The translations under genes and the position numbers were made by a program. Below are positions 1 through 5,844 of a stretch of 7,187 nucleotides of DNA, one piece after another; within the stretch, counting starts at the first letter, position 1, and each line of letters starts with the position of its first letter. Source of the stretch: Pseudomonadota bacterium (GTDB lineage: Bacteria; Myxococcota; Polyangia; GCA-2747355; JACKDQ01); the NCBI GenBank assembly GCA_030591195.1, contig JAUVBO010000121.1, positions 1 through 7,187 of the forward strand, in the 5' to 3' direction. The notes under the pieces were generated by a model. That model saw only the letters and a list, made by a program, of their open reading frames with translations. It had not been told where the DNA came from and did not search any database.

Positions 1-336
1 CGGCTGGTCGATCGAATCGACTTCGGCGCGCTGCACCTCAACTCTCAGACCGCCTACCGCACCGACGCGTGCAAGATCCCGATGACCTTCGACAGCGACC
101 GGGAGGCGCTGGCGGTGGCGATCCCGATGGCCGGCCACGACGCGGTGGCAGACCACCGGCTGGTCTGGATCCGCAACACCCTCGAGCTGACGCGGATCAT
201 CGTCTCTTCGGCCTGCCTGCCGCAGCTCGACGGGCGGTCGGAGGTCGCGGCGGTCGACGGCCCGCTGTCGATCGAGTTCGACGACAATGACAACCTGATC
301 GGGGGCAAGCTGATCGGGGCCCTGAACAAACGATGA
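1..336 (+). CDS. C-terminal part of a probable LarA-like (DUF2088) nickel-pincer isomerase; 5' end outside window
   Basis: The reading frame is open from the first base and ends at TGA 334-336, giving the last 111 residues of a larger protein. Visible text includes 'HLNSQTAYRTDACKIPMTF', 'DREALAVAI', 'LVWIRNTLEL' and 'IIVSSACLPQL'. The pattern of a KIP-like segment, then T-[FL]-D-[ST]-DREA, then V-x-IRNTLEL, then a hydrophobic 'VSxxxLP' strand recalls the C-terminal domain of DUF2088 proteins related to lactate racemase LarA. These are cytoplasmic enzymes that use a nickel-pincer nucleotide to isomerise or epimerise 2-hydroxy acids. The assignment is from memory of family style; the cofactor-binding and catalytic N-terminal half is outside the window, so substrate and activity cannot be judged. 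An aldehyde dehydrogenase follows after only 16 bp, so co-transcription and a shared hydroxy-acid/aldehyde pathway are likely. The coding frame itself is well supported by GC-rich third positions and the tight junction. Confidence 0.55.
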   Translation, partial: RLVDRIDFGALHLNSQTAYRTDACKIPMTFDSDREALAVAIPMAGHDAVADHRLVWIRNTLELTRIIVSSACLPQLDGRSEVAAVDGPLSIEFDDNDNLIGGKLIGALNKR

Positions 337-352
337 GCAAGGAGCGCCGAGC

Positions 353-1789
353 ATGACCAGGCAATACGAGTTCTTGATCGCCGGCAAGCCGCGCCAGAGC
401 GACCAGCTCAAGCCCGTCAAGTTCCCCTACGACGACCAGGTGGTGGCTGAGGTCTACCAGGCGGGCGACGCCGAGCTGCAAGAGGCAGTCGCCTCGGCGG
501 TCGAGGGCTTCGAGATCACTCGCAAGCTGCCGGCCCACGCCCGGGCGAAGATCCTCTACGGGCTGCACGAGCAGCTGGCCGCGCGCTTCGACGAGATGGT
601 CGAGGTCCTGACCCTCGAGGGCGGAAAGACCCGCAACGTCGCTCGCGGCGAGACCGAGCGGGCGATGGAGACCGTGCGGCTCTCGGCGGTCGAGGCCGAG
701 CGGATCAACGGCGAGATCATCCCGATCGACGTCACCCCCGCCGGTGAGGGGCGCCTCGGCTTCGTCCGCCACCTGCCCCTCGGGCCGGTGCTCGGCATCG
801 CGCCGTTCAACTACCCACTGAACCTCGCCTGCCACAAGCTCGCCCCGGCGATCGCCGCGGGCAACTCGTTCGTGCTCAAGCCCGCCTCGGCCACGCCGCT
901 CTCGGCCCTGCTGCTCGGCGAGCTGGTGCTCGCGGCCGGCTATCCCGAGGAAGCGCTGAGCGTGGTCACCACCCCGGGGGCCAAGGCCGAGCAGCTGGTC
1001 CGAGACCCGCGCATCGCCTACTTCACCTTCACCGGCAGCTCGGAGGTCGGCTGGCACCTCAAGGCCGTCGCCGGTCGCAAGGGCGTGGGCCTCGAGCTCG
1101 GCGGCAACGCCGCGGCGATCGTGCACGAGGACGCCAACATCGACTATGCCGTCTCGCGGATCGTCACCGGCGGCTACACCAACGCCGGGCAGAACTGCAT
1201 CTCGGTCCAGCGGGTGCTGCTGCACCGGCCGATCTACCAGGCGACGCTGGAGCAGCTGGTGACGAAGATCCGTCAGATCAAGTTCGGTGACCCGCGCGAC
1301 CCCGAGGTCGAGGTCGGGCCGATGATCGATCGCTGGGCCGCGGCCGAAGCCAGCAAGAAGGTCTCGGACGCGGTGGAGGGCGGCGCGAAGATCGTCGTCG
1401 GCGGTCAGTGCGAGGGCACGATGTTCGAGCCCACCGCGCTGACCGAGACCCGGCCGGAGATGAGCGTCAACCGCGAGGAGCTGTTCGCGCCGGTGATCAC
1501 CATCGCGGCCTACGACGACTTCGACGAGGCGATCGCGCTCGCCAACGACACCGACTTCGGCCTCCAGTCCGGGGTCTTCACGCAGAACATGAACCGGATC
1601 ATGCGCGCCTATGAGGAGATCGAGGTCGGCGGCCTGCAGGTCAACGACGTCTCGACCTTCCGCGTCGACCAGATGCCCTACGGCGGCGTCAAGGGCTCGG
1701 GCATCGGCCGCGAGGGGCCGCGCTACGCCATCGAGGAGATGACCGAGCCGAAGCTGATGGTGCTCAACCTCCCGGGCGGCCTGGAGTAA
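353..1789 (+). CDS. Aldehyde dehydrogenase family protein (lactaldehyde/GapN-like branch)
   Basis: Complete 478-residue NAD(P)-dependent aldehyde dehydrogenase, the usual family length; it oxidises an aldehyde to the carboxylic acid in the cytoplasm. The full signature set is present: oxyanion Asn153 in 'PFNYP', cofactor Lys176 in 'VLKPAS', Rossmann 'FTGSSEVG' (226-233), general base Glu248 in 'LELGG', nucleophile Cys282 in 'GQNCISVQR', and Glu376 in 'EELFAP'. The 'NCISVQR' context is typical of the lactaldehyde-dehydrogenase/GapN-like and phosphonoacetaldehyde-type branch rather than betaine-aldehyde enzymes. The residue three after Lys176 is Ser179, not the Glu that commonly blocks NADP, so NADP use is possible (inference). 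The ATG start is set by an AAGGAG at 339-344, eight bases upstream. It lies 16 bp after the isomerase-like gene, so the two are probably translated from one message. The substrate cannot be fixed from sequence; lactaldehyde, glyceraldehyde-3-phosphate or another short aldehyde are candidates. The enzyme looks intact. Family call near certain, subfamily moderate. Confidence 0.93.
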   Translation: MTRQYEFLIAGKPRQSDQLKPVKFPYDDQVVAEVYQAGDAELQEAVASAVEGFEITRKLPAHARAKILYGLHEQLAARFDEMVEVLTLEGGKTRNVARGETERAMETVRLSAVEAERINGEIIPIDVTPAGEGRLGFVRHLPLGPVLGIAPFNYPLNLACHKLAPAIAAGNSFVLKPASATPLSALLLGELVLAAGYPEEALSVVTTPGAKAEQLVRDPRIAYFTFTGSSEVGWHLKAVAGRKGVGLELGGNAAAIVHEDANIDYAVSRIVTGGYTNAGQNCISVQRVLLHRPIYQATLEQLVTKIRQIKFGDPRDPEVEVGPMIDRWAAAEASKKVSDAVEGGAKIVVGGQCEGTMFEPTALTETRPEMSVNREELFAPVITIAAYDDFDEAIALANDTDFGLQSGVFTQNMNRIMRAYEEIEVGGLQVNDVSTFRVDQMPYGGVKGSGIGREGPRYAIEEMTEPKLMVLNLPGGLE

Positions 1790-1907
1790 CCAAGCCCACG
1801 CCGCGGCCCTTCCGTCGACGGCCGTCAAGGTGGCCGAAAACTGGGTTCTGTTCCGGATCTCGGAGCGGTGCTTTCGGGCAAGCGCATGAAATAGCGAACA
1901 AAAGCTT

Positions 1908-1923
1908 TGGCATCCGCCATGCA
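1908..1923 (+). promoter_or_regulatory. Possible sigma-54 -24/-12 promoter element
   Basis: TGGCAT, five bases, then ATGCA gives the invariant GG-N10-GC spacing of sigma-54 promoters and differs from TGGCAC-N5-TTGCA at two positions. It is the only recognisable promoter-like signal in the 146-bp gap before the orphan lipoprotein gene. The predicted transcription start would fall within a few bases of ATG 1936, implying a leaderless message. That is odd for this class and lowers confidence. Chance matches to GG-N10-GC are common in GC-rich DNA. Confidence 0.15.
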
Positions 1924-1935
1924 GTCACCAAGAGG

Positions 1936-2715
1936 ATGCCGCCGCGCTCGCTCGAAGTCCGCTGGATCGCCGTCTGCCTGGCGGCGCTCTGTGCCTGCGG
2001 GCCTCTCGACCCGGGCGACGATCCCCATGCCATCGGTGGCAAGGCCGACGGGCCGCCGGTGGTGCTCGAGCAGCCCCATCACCTCTGGCTGCGCTCGACG
2101 GTGGTCTGGGAGAAGATCGAACAGAGCTGGCGCGAGGCACGCTTCGGAGCCGCGAGCCAGGTCACCACGGTGACGGTGATCAACGCGCTGGCCGAGCCCG
2201 GTGGCGACGGTCGGCTGACGGTCAAGCTCTGCTCGGTTTGGTTGCCGCGGAGCACTGGCGGCTACCAGCCCTACCTTGGCGCCCGCACGGTGGCGAGCAT
2301 CCCCCCCCTCGAGCTGACCCTGAGCGCCGGCCCGCGGGGCCTGCAGAGCACGATGGCGGAGGTCAGCCTCGGCATGGCGCAGGACGACGCCGACGACGAT
2401 GGCCAGCCCGGGATCACCATCCGGATCCAGGGCCATGACGACTGGGAGATCCACGCCGGGGTGCGGATCTCGCTGGGGCTCGAGTCGGGCGTCGACAGCG
2501 AGGGCGCGGTCGGCCTCGGTGGCACGACTCGCGGCACGTTCGACTTCGAGCTCGATCAGCAGATCTACGGCGACACCATCGCGGGCTGGTTCTTCAGCGC
2601 CAAGGCGTCGCTCAAGCGCTTCGCCTACGGGCACCAGCTGGTCAGCCGCAGCAACCGCTACAGCCTCGCGCCCCTCGCCGAGGGTGTCGACTGCCAGGAC
2701 GTCCCGCAGCTCTGA
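1936..2715 (+). CDS. Orphan lipoprotein of unknown function with GKADG motif
   Basis: 259-residue protein that I do not recognise beyond its export signal. Residues 1-20 form a signal with a charged start and a hydrophobic core ending in lipobox L18-C-A-C21, so Cys21 is the probable lipidated residue. The next residue is Gly, not the Asp that retains lipoproteins in the inner membrane, so an outer-membrane or surface location is likely. A short flexible linker carries 'IGGKADGPP' (33-41). I recall GKADG just after the signal in many exported proteins of Nannocystis-type myxobacteria (memory, not checked). The rest looks beta-rich with alternating hydrophobics. It has an Asp-rich DDADDDGQPG segment (150-159) resembling calcium-binding loops, and Cys99 and Cys253 that could form a disulfide. 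ATG 1936 is the only suitable start for the signal peptide. The purine run before it touches the start codon, too close for a normal ribosome site. The gene stands alone after a 146-bp gap and 70 bp before the peptidase gene. Confidence 0.8.
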   Translation: MPPRSLEVRWIAVCLAALCACGPLDPGDDPHAIGGKADGPPVVLEQPHHLWLRSTVVWEKIEQSWREARFGAASQVTTVTVINALAEPGGDGRLTVKLCSVWLPRSTGGYQPYLGARTVASIPPLELTLSAGPRGLQSTMAEVSLGMAQDDADDDGQPGITIRIQGHDDWEIHAGVRISLGLESGVDSEGAVGLGGTTRGTFDFELDQQIYGDTIAGWFFSAKASLKRFAYGHQLVSRSNRYSLAPLAEGVDCQDVPQL

Positions 2716-2785
2716 TCGTCCTGATTTACCGGTCGGTTGCAAATGCCGATCGGATCGCTGCGGGCGATGATCTATCGTCGACGCC

Positions 2786-5005
2786 ATGACCCGCATCGCC
2801 ACCCTCGCAATCGCCGCGCTGGCAGGTTCCTGCGCGACGACCACCCCGACTACCAGCTCGAAGCCAGCCCCTGAGCCGAAGGCGCCTGCTGCCAACCTCG
2901 TAGCGAAGGAGGCCGCTGGTCCGCCGCAGGCCGCGCGTCGGCCGGTCAGCGACACCTACCACGGCGTCACGGTGGTCGACGACTACCGCTGGCTCGAGAG
3001 CTGGTCCGACCCCGAGGTCAAGGCCTGGAGTACGAAGCAGGACCAACACGCCCGGCGCTACCTCGCCGCCCTGCCGGATCACGAAAAGATCCGCCGGCAG
3101 GTGGCCGCGGCGGTCAAGCGAATGGGCGTGAGCTACCGCGCGGTGGCCCAGGTGGGCCAGGGCTACCTGGTGCTGAAGCACGCGCCGCCGAAGCAGCAGC
3201 CGCTGCTCGAGTGGCTGCCCTCGCTCGACGAGCGCGGGGGTGGACGGGTGGTGCTCGACCCGAACGAGATCGACAAGACCGGCGGGACCCACATCGACTG
3301 GTTTCGCCCCTCGCCCGACGGCAAGCTGGTCGCGATCTCGCTCTCCAAGAGCGGCACCGAGGCGGGCGACGTCCACGTCTACCAGCTGAGAGGCGCCAAG
3401 GAGGTGTTCGAGGTCGTGCCGCGGGTCAACGGCGGCACCGCCGGCGGCGACCTGGTCTGGGACCACCGCGGCAAGGGCTTCTTCTACACCCGCTACCCCC
3501 GCGGCAAAGAGCGGCCGCAGAAGGATCAGTCGTTCTTCGTCCAGGTCTACTACCACCGCCTCGGCACGCCGACGGACCAGGATCGCTACGAGCTCGGCAA
3601 GGGCATGCCGCGGATCGCCGAGTACGATCTGCGCCGCGAGCCGAAGGGCCAGCGGGTCTTGGCGCTGGTGCAGAAGGGCGATGGCGGCGAGTTCGAGCAC
3701 TTCCTCCGCGATCGGCGGGGCAGGTGGCACAAGCTCGCTGCCTACGAGGATCGGATCGTCGAGTCGATCTTCGGGCCGCGCAACGACCTGTACCTGATCA
3801 GCCTCAAGGACGCGCCGCTGGGCAAGGTGCTGCGGCTGCCGCTGTCGGGCAAGCCCCGGCTCGCGCGGGCCAAGCTGGTCATCGCCGAGGCCAAGGACGC
3901 GCTGGTGCCGGGCTTCTGGACCCTTGGGATGCTGGCCACCAAGACGCGACTCTACGTGCTCTATCAGCTGGGGGGACCGTCGGAGATCCGAGCCTTCGAC
4001 CTGCGGGGCAAGCCGCTGCCTGGCCCGAAGCTGGCGCCGGTCTCGGCGGTCTCGAGCCTCGCTGCGCTCTCGGACGGTCGGCTGCTGTTCTACCGCTCCT
4101 CCTACCTCGATCCGGGCGCCTGGCAGCGCTTCGAGCCGCGCGAGGCGACGGTGAGCCGCACGGCGCTCTACAACACGCCGCCGATCCCGCTCGAGGGGGT
4201 GCGGGTGGTGCGCGAGCTGGCGACCTCCAAGGACGGCACCAAGGTGCCGATCAACATCCTGCTGCCGCCGGGCTTCAAGCGCGACGGCCGCGCGCCGGCG
4301 GTGGTCAGCGGCTATGGCGGCTACGGCGTGAGCCTCTATCCGCGCTACCGCTTGCGGATGGCCCTGCCGGTGGGCCGGGGGATCGTCGTCGCCGAGGCCA
4401 ACCTGCGCGGCGGCGGCGAGTTTGGCGAGCGCTGGCACCGGCAGGGGTACCTGATCCACAAGCAGAACGTCTTCGACGACTTCGCCGCGGTGATCGAGCA
4501 CCTGGTGGCGCGCCGGTACACCAGCCGCGCGCGCCTGGCGATCGAGGGCGGCAGCAACGGCGGGTTGCTGATGGGCGCGACCATGGTCCAGCGGCCCGAG
4601 CTGGCCAAGGCGGTGATCTCCCACGTTGGCATCTACGACATGCTGCGGGTGGAGCTGACGCCCAACGGAGCGTTCAACGTCACCGAGTTCGGCACGGTGA
4701 GCAAGCCCGACCACTTCAAGGCGTTGCACGCCTACTCGCCCTACCACCAGGTCAAGGACGGCACTGCCTATCCGGCGGCGCTGTTCCTCACCGGCAAGGT
4801 CGACCCGCGGGTCTCGCCCTGGCACTCGCGCAAGATGGTCGCCCGGCTGCAGGCGGCCTCCAGCGCCAAGGCGCCGATCCTGCTGCGCACCAGCGACGCG
4901 GGCCACGGCCTCGACACCGCGCTGAGCGAGCGGATCGACAAGCTCGCCGCGGTCACCGCGTTCCTCACCCACCAGCTCGGCGTGCCCTTCAAGCCCGGCA
5001 AGTGA
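2786..5005 (+). CDS. Prolyl oligopeptidase family (S9A) serine peptidase, probable lipoprotein
   Basis: 739-residue exported peptidase that would cleave short peptides, classically after proline. Residues 1-15 form a signal peptide ending 'LAGSC', so Cys16 may be lipidated (the lipobox is imperfect, with Ala at -3). A Thr/Pro/Ala-rich linker (17-52) follows. The S9A N-terminal signature 'DTYHGVTVVDDYRWLE' is at 56-71. About 130-470 has the repetitive strand pattern of the seven-bladed propeller that restricts access to peptides. The alpha/beta-hydrolase domain follows, with Ser590 in 'GGSNGG', Asp673 in 'KVDPRV' and His707 in 'DAGHG', all intact. Arg675 aligns with the substrate-binding Arg after the catalytic Asp. 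The S1-pocket Trp of porcine enzyme appears to be Asn or Phe (around 630-635), so strict proline specificity is uncertain. No clear ribosome site precedes ATG 2786, but the signal peptide supports it. The likely role is periplasmic or surface peptide degradation. Domain call near certain; localisation and specificity inferred. Confidence 0.95.
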   Translation: MTRIATLAIAALAGSCATTTPTTSSKPAPEPKAPAANLVAKEAAGPPQAARRPVSDTYHGVTVVDDYRWLESWSDPEVKAWSTKQDQHARRYLAALPDHEKIRRQVAAAVKRMGVSYRAVAQVGQGYLVLKHAPPKQQPLLEWLPSLDERGGGRVVLDPNEIDKTGGTHIDWFRPSPDGKLVAISLSKSGTEAGDVHVYQLRGAKEVFEVVPRVNGGTAGGDLVWDHRGKGFFYTRYPRGKERPQKDQSFFVQVYYHRLGTPTDQDRYELGKGMPRIAEYDLRREPKGQRVLALVQKGDGGEFEHFLRDRRGRWHKLAAYEDRIVESIFGPRNDLYLISLKDAPLGKVLRLPLSGKPRLARAKLVIAEAKDALVPGFWTLGMLATKTRLYVLYQLGGPSEIRAFDLRGKPLPGPKLAPVSAVSSLAALSDGRLLFYRSSYLDPGAWQRFEPREATVSRTALYNTPPIPLEGVRVVRELATSKDGTKVPINILLPPGFKRDGRAPAVVSGYGGYGVSLYPRYRLRMALPVGRGIVVAEANLRGGGEFGERWHRQGYLIHKQNVFDDFAAVIEHLVARRYTSRARLAIEGGSNGGLLMGATMVQRPELAKAVISHVGIYDMLRVELTPNGAFNVTEFGTVSKPDHFKALHAYSPYHQVKDGTAYPAALFLTGKVDPRVSPWHSRKMVARLQAASSAKAPILLRTSDAGHGLDTALSERIDKLAAVTAFLTHQLGVPFKPGK

Positions 5006-5008
5006 GGA

Positions 5009-5299
5009 TCAGCGGGGCGTGATGCCGCGACGGTGACGACGTTCGTCGTCCTCGCGGTCGGGATCCCAGACCGGCTTGCAGGCGCAGGCCATGCAGCCGC
5101 GATCGCGGTCGTAGCTGCAGACCGTCCGCGTCAGGCAGCGGGCGGGCGGGCCGGGACAGCGGACCGTGCTCTGCTCTGGTGGCGGCGGCAGGCTGGTCGT
5201 CACCGGCTTGGGAGCCGGCGCGCAGCTCGACAGGGCCAAGAGGGTCATCGGGGCGGCGAGGATCAGCAGGACCACGGCCAGTCGTCTCGGTCGGTTCAC
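5009..5299 (-). CDS. Small Cys-rich lipoprotein
   Basis: 96-residue protein starting at GTG. The start is chosen because GGGGAG lies exactly eight bases upstream and the following residues form a textbook lipoprotein signal: VNRPRR, a hydrophobic core, then 'LALSSC' with lipid-anchor Cys26. The frame stays open further upstream, but that extension is low-complexity and overlaps the neighbouring gene, so it is rejected. After a Pro-rich spacer (27-42) there are six Cys at 48, 55, 61, 69, 72 and 74. The 'DRDRGCMACACK' end (64-75) resembles the D-x-x-GC-x-x-C-x-C knots of antistasin-like or Kazal-type inhibitor modules; this is a resemblance only. The tail is Asp/Glu/Arg-rich and basic. It sits 16 bp after another small Cys-rich exported protein, so the two are probably co-transcribed, and its stop lies 3 bp from the convergent peptidase stop. 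An inhibitor or surface-scaffold role is possible but unproven. Confidence 0.78.
   Translation of the reverse strand: MNRPRRLAVVLLILAAPMTLLALSSCAPAPKPVTTSLPPPPEQSTVRCPGPPARCLTRTVCSYDRDRGCMACACKPVWDPDREDDERRHRRGITPR
5025..5057. terminator. Strong GC hairpin in the shared 3' region of convergent genes
   Basis: An almost symmetric hairpin: outer arms CCGCGA (5025-5030) and TCGCGG (5052-5057), inner arms GACGAC (5035-5040) and GTCGTC (5045-5050), loop GTTC. Twelve perfect pairs, nine of them G-C, with a small internal loop. It begins 20 bases after the peptidase stop and lies inside the final codons of the minus-strand lipoprotein gene. Being nearly symmetric it would fold in both transcripts. 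No T-run follows on either strand, so it is not a classical intrinsic terminator. It could stabilise 3' ends or assist termination, or be a by-product of the Asp-Asp-Glu-Arg-Arg codons. Confidence 0.35.
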
Positions 5300-5307
5300 C
5301 TTGAGGT

Positions 5308-5313
5308 CTCCCC
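5308..5313 (-). promoter_or_regulatory. Ribosome binding site deciding the GTG start at 5299
   Basis: GGGGAG on the minus strand, eight bases before GTG 5299. It sits in the 16-bp gap after the upstream minus-strand stop. It decides the GTG start over an otherwise open upstream extension. Confidence 0.7.
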
Positions 5314-5315
5314 AG

Positions 5316-5712
5316 TCACTTCCTCGTCGCCGAAGGCGCGAGGACCCGAAATACAGCGCTGTAGATCCGAGACTTGCGGTCTCCGCAGCTCTGGCCCAGG
5401 TAGCGGTAGGTGCCAGGCCTGGCGGGGCGGCAGCGCTCGCAGGCGCACTGGGCATCCCCCAGGGTGCCGAGCCAGGGCTGCGAGCGGAAGGTCTTGCGCG
5501 GCGCGAGCGTGATGCACCCGTGAGCCAGCGCGGGCGGCGTGAGCACCCGGGTCTTCGGGTCGGGCCGACAGTTGGCGCGTAGCAGCAGCCCACTCACGCC
5601 CACCGGTGTCCAGCCCTTGCCGTGCCAACGCTCGACGGTCACCGCCCGCTGCTGCCAGCACGCCACCGCCACAGCAGGCAGCGATCGTCAGGATGGCTCG
5701 TCGACGTTTCAT
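5316..5712 (-). CDS. Small Cys-rich secreted protein, apparently broken by a one-base frameshift
   Basis: Two overlapping frames together make one sensible protein. From ATG 5712, preceded at eight bases by AGAGG, the first frame reads a clean Sec signal: 'MKRRRAILTIAACCGGG', then 'VLAAA'. After that it degenerates into low-complexity residues. The adjacent frame carries the convincing mature domain, beginning 'VTVERWHGKGWTPV' and ending at the TGA at 5318-5316. Removing one C from the CCC at 5645-5647 (plus strand) would fuse them into a 131-residue protein with an Ala-rich cleavage site. In the fused numbering the mature part has six Cys (48, 66, 89, 91, 94, 109), including a C-A-C-E-R-C cluster, 'CITLAPRKTF' and a 'PGTYRYLGQSC' end. 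The style is shared with small exported proteins of myxobacteria. Without the shift, translation of the mature frame would need GTG 5672, which lacks a ribosome site and gives no signal peptide. Function unknown. The likely cause is a sequencing or assembly indel, or a recent mutation. It leads the small lipoprotein gene in a two-gene operon. Confidence 0.65.
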
Positions 5713-5720
5713 CGCTTCAT

Positions 5721-5725
5721 CCTCT
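5721..5725 (-). promoter_or_regulatory. Ribosome binding site for the ATG at 5712
   Basis: AGAGG on the minus strand with an eight-base spacing to ATG 5712. It supports translation starting with the signal peptide and therefore the frameshift reading of this gene. Confidence 0.55.
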
Positions 5726-5744
5726 GCGAGGCGGATCGACCCGA

Positions 5745-5774
5745 AGGGTACCCGGTCCGGAAAGAAAACGACAA
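5745..5774 (-). promoter_or_regulatory. Weak candidate promoter for the Cys-rich pair
   Basis: On the minus strand TTGTCG (5774-5769), an 18-base spacer and TACCCT (5750-5745) loosely match -35/-10 boxes, about 30 bases before the ATG. The -10 match is only three of six. The overlapping GGGTACCC palindrome (5747-5754) could be an operator or chance. Confidence 0.18.
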
Positions 5775-5786
5775 GCGGATGGGGCC

Positions 5787-5815
5787 TGGCGCGATCCCAG
5801 CTGCTAGCCTATAAC
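5787..5815 (+). promoter_or_regulatory. Candidate promoter for the metallophosphoesterase gene
   Basis: TATAAC at 5810-5815 matches the -10 consensus at five of six positions and lies in the only locally AT-richer part of the 132-bp divergent gap. The hexamer 17 bases upstream (TGGCGC) is a poor -35, so an activator or alternative sigma factor may be needed. Transcription would begin near 5822, giving a leader of about 22 bases containing the AGGA (5835-5838) before ATG 5845. Confidence 0.35.
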
Positions 5816-5844
5816 CCAAGCTCCATGCCGTAACAGGAAGCCCG

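Noticed and set aside
197..1828. 543-codon open frame antisense to the aldehyde dehydrogenase
   Set aside because: Low-complexity mirror frame over a gene with every catalytic motif intact; no domain or ribosome site.
1804..1836. Possible terminator after the aldehyde dehydrogenase
   Set aside because: Only five-pair CGGCC/GGCCG stems can form, with loops of about 8-11 bases, and no T-run follows. Such stems are expected by chance at this base composition.
2716..2785. Promoter or terminator in the gap before the peptidase gene
   Set aside because: A TTGCAA at 2737-2742 has no -10 at a usable spacing, and the short inverted repeats (CCGATCGG; CGAT-gatct-ATCG) are too small to support a call.
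1825..2955. 376-codon minus-strand open frame across the lipoprotein gene
   Set aside because: Spans an intergenic gap and two plus-strand gene parts with Arg/Ala/Asp-rich noise and no motif. The plus frame has a signal peptide and lipobox.
2726..4972. 748-codon open frame antisense to the peptidase gene
   Set aside because: Its composition is dominated by Arg, Ala, Leu, Val, Asp and Gln runs typical of the mirror frame of a GC-rich gene. It has no recognisable domain, and the plus strand has an intact catalytic enzyme.
3211..5022. 603-codon plus-strand frame overlapping the peptidase
   Set aside because: Arg/Ala/Gly-rich out-of-frame reading of the peptidase gene; no structure or motif.
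5300..5593. N-terminal extension of the small lipoprotein upstream of GTG 5299
   Set aside because: The extension is Arg/Ser/Ala/Pro-rich, overlaps the mature domain of the neighbouring gene in another frame, and would bury the signal peptide internally.
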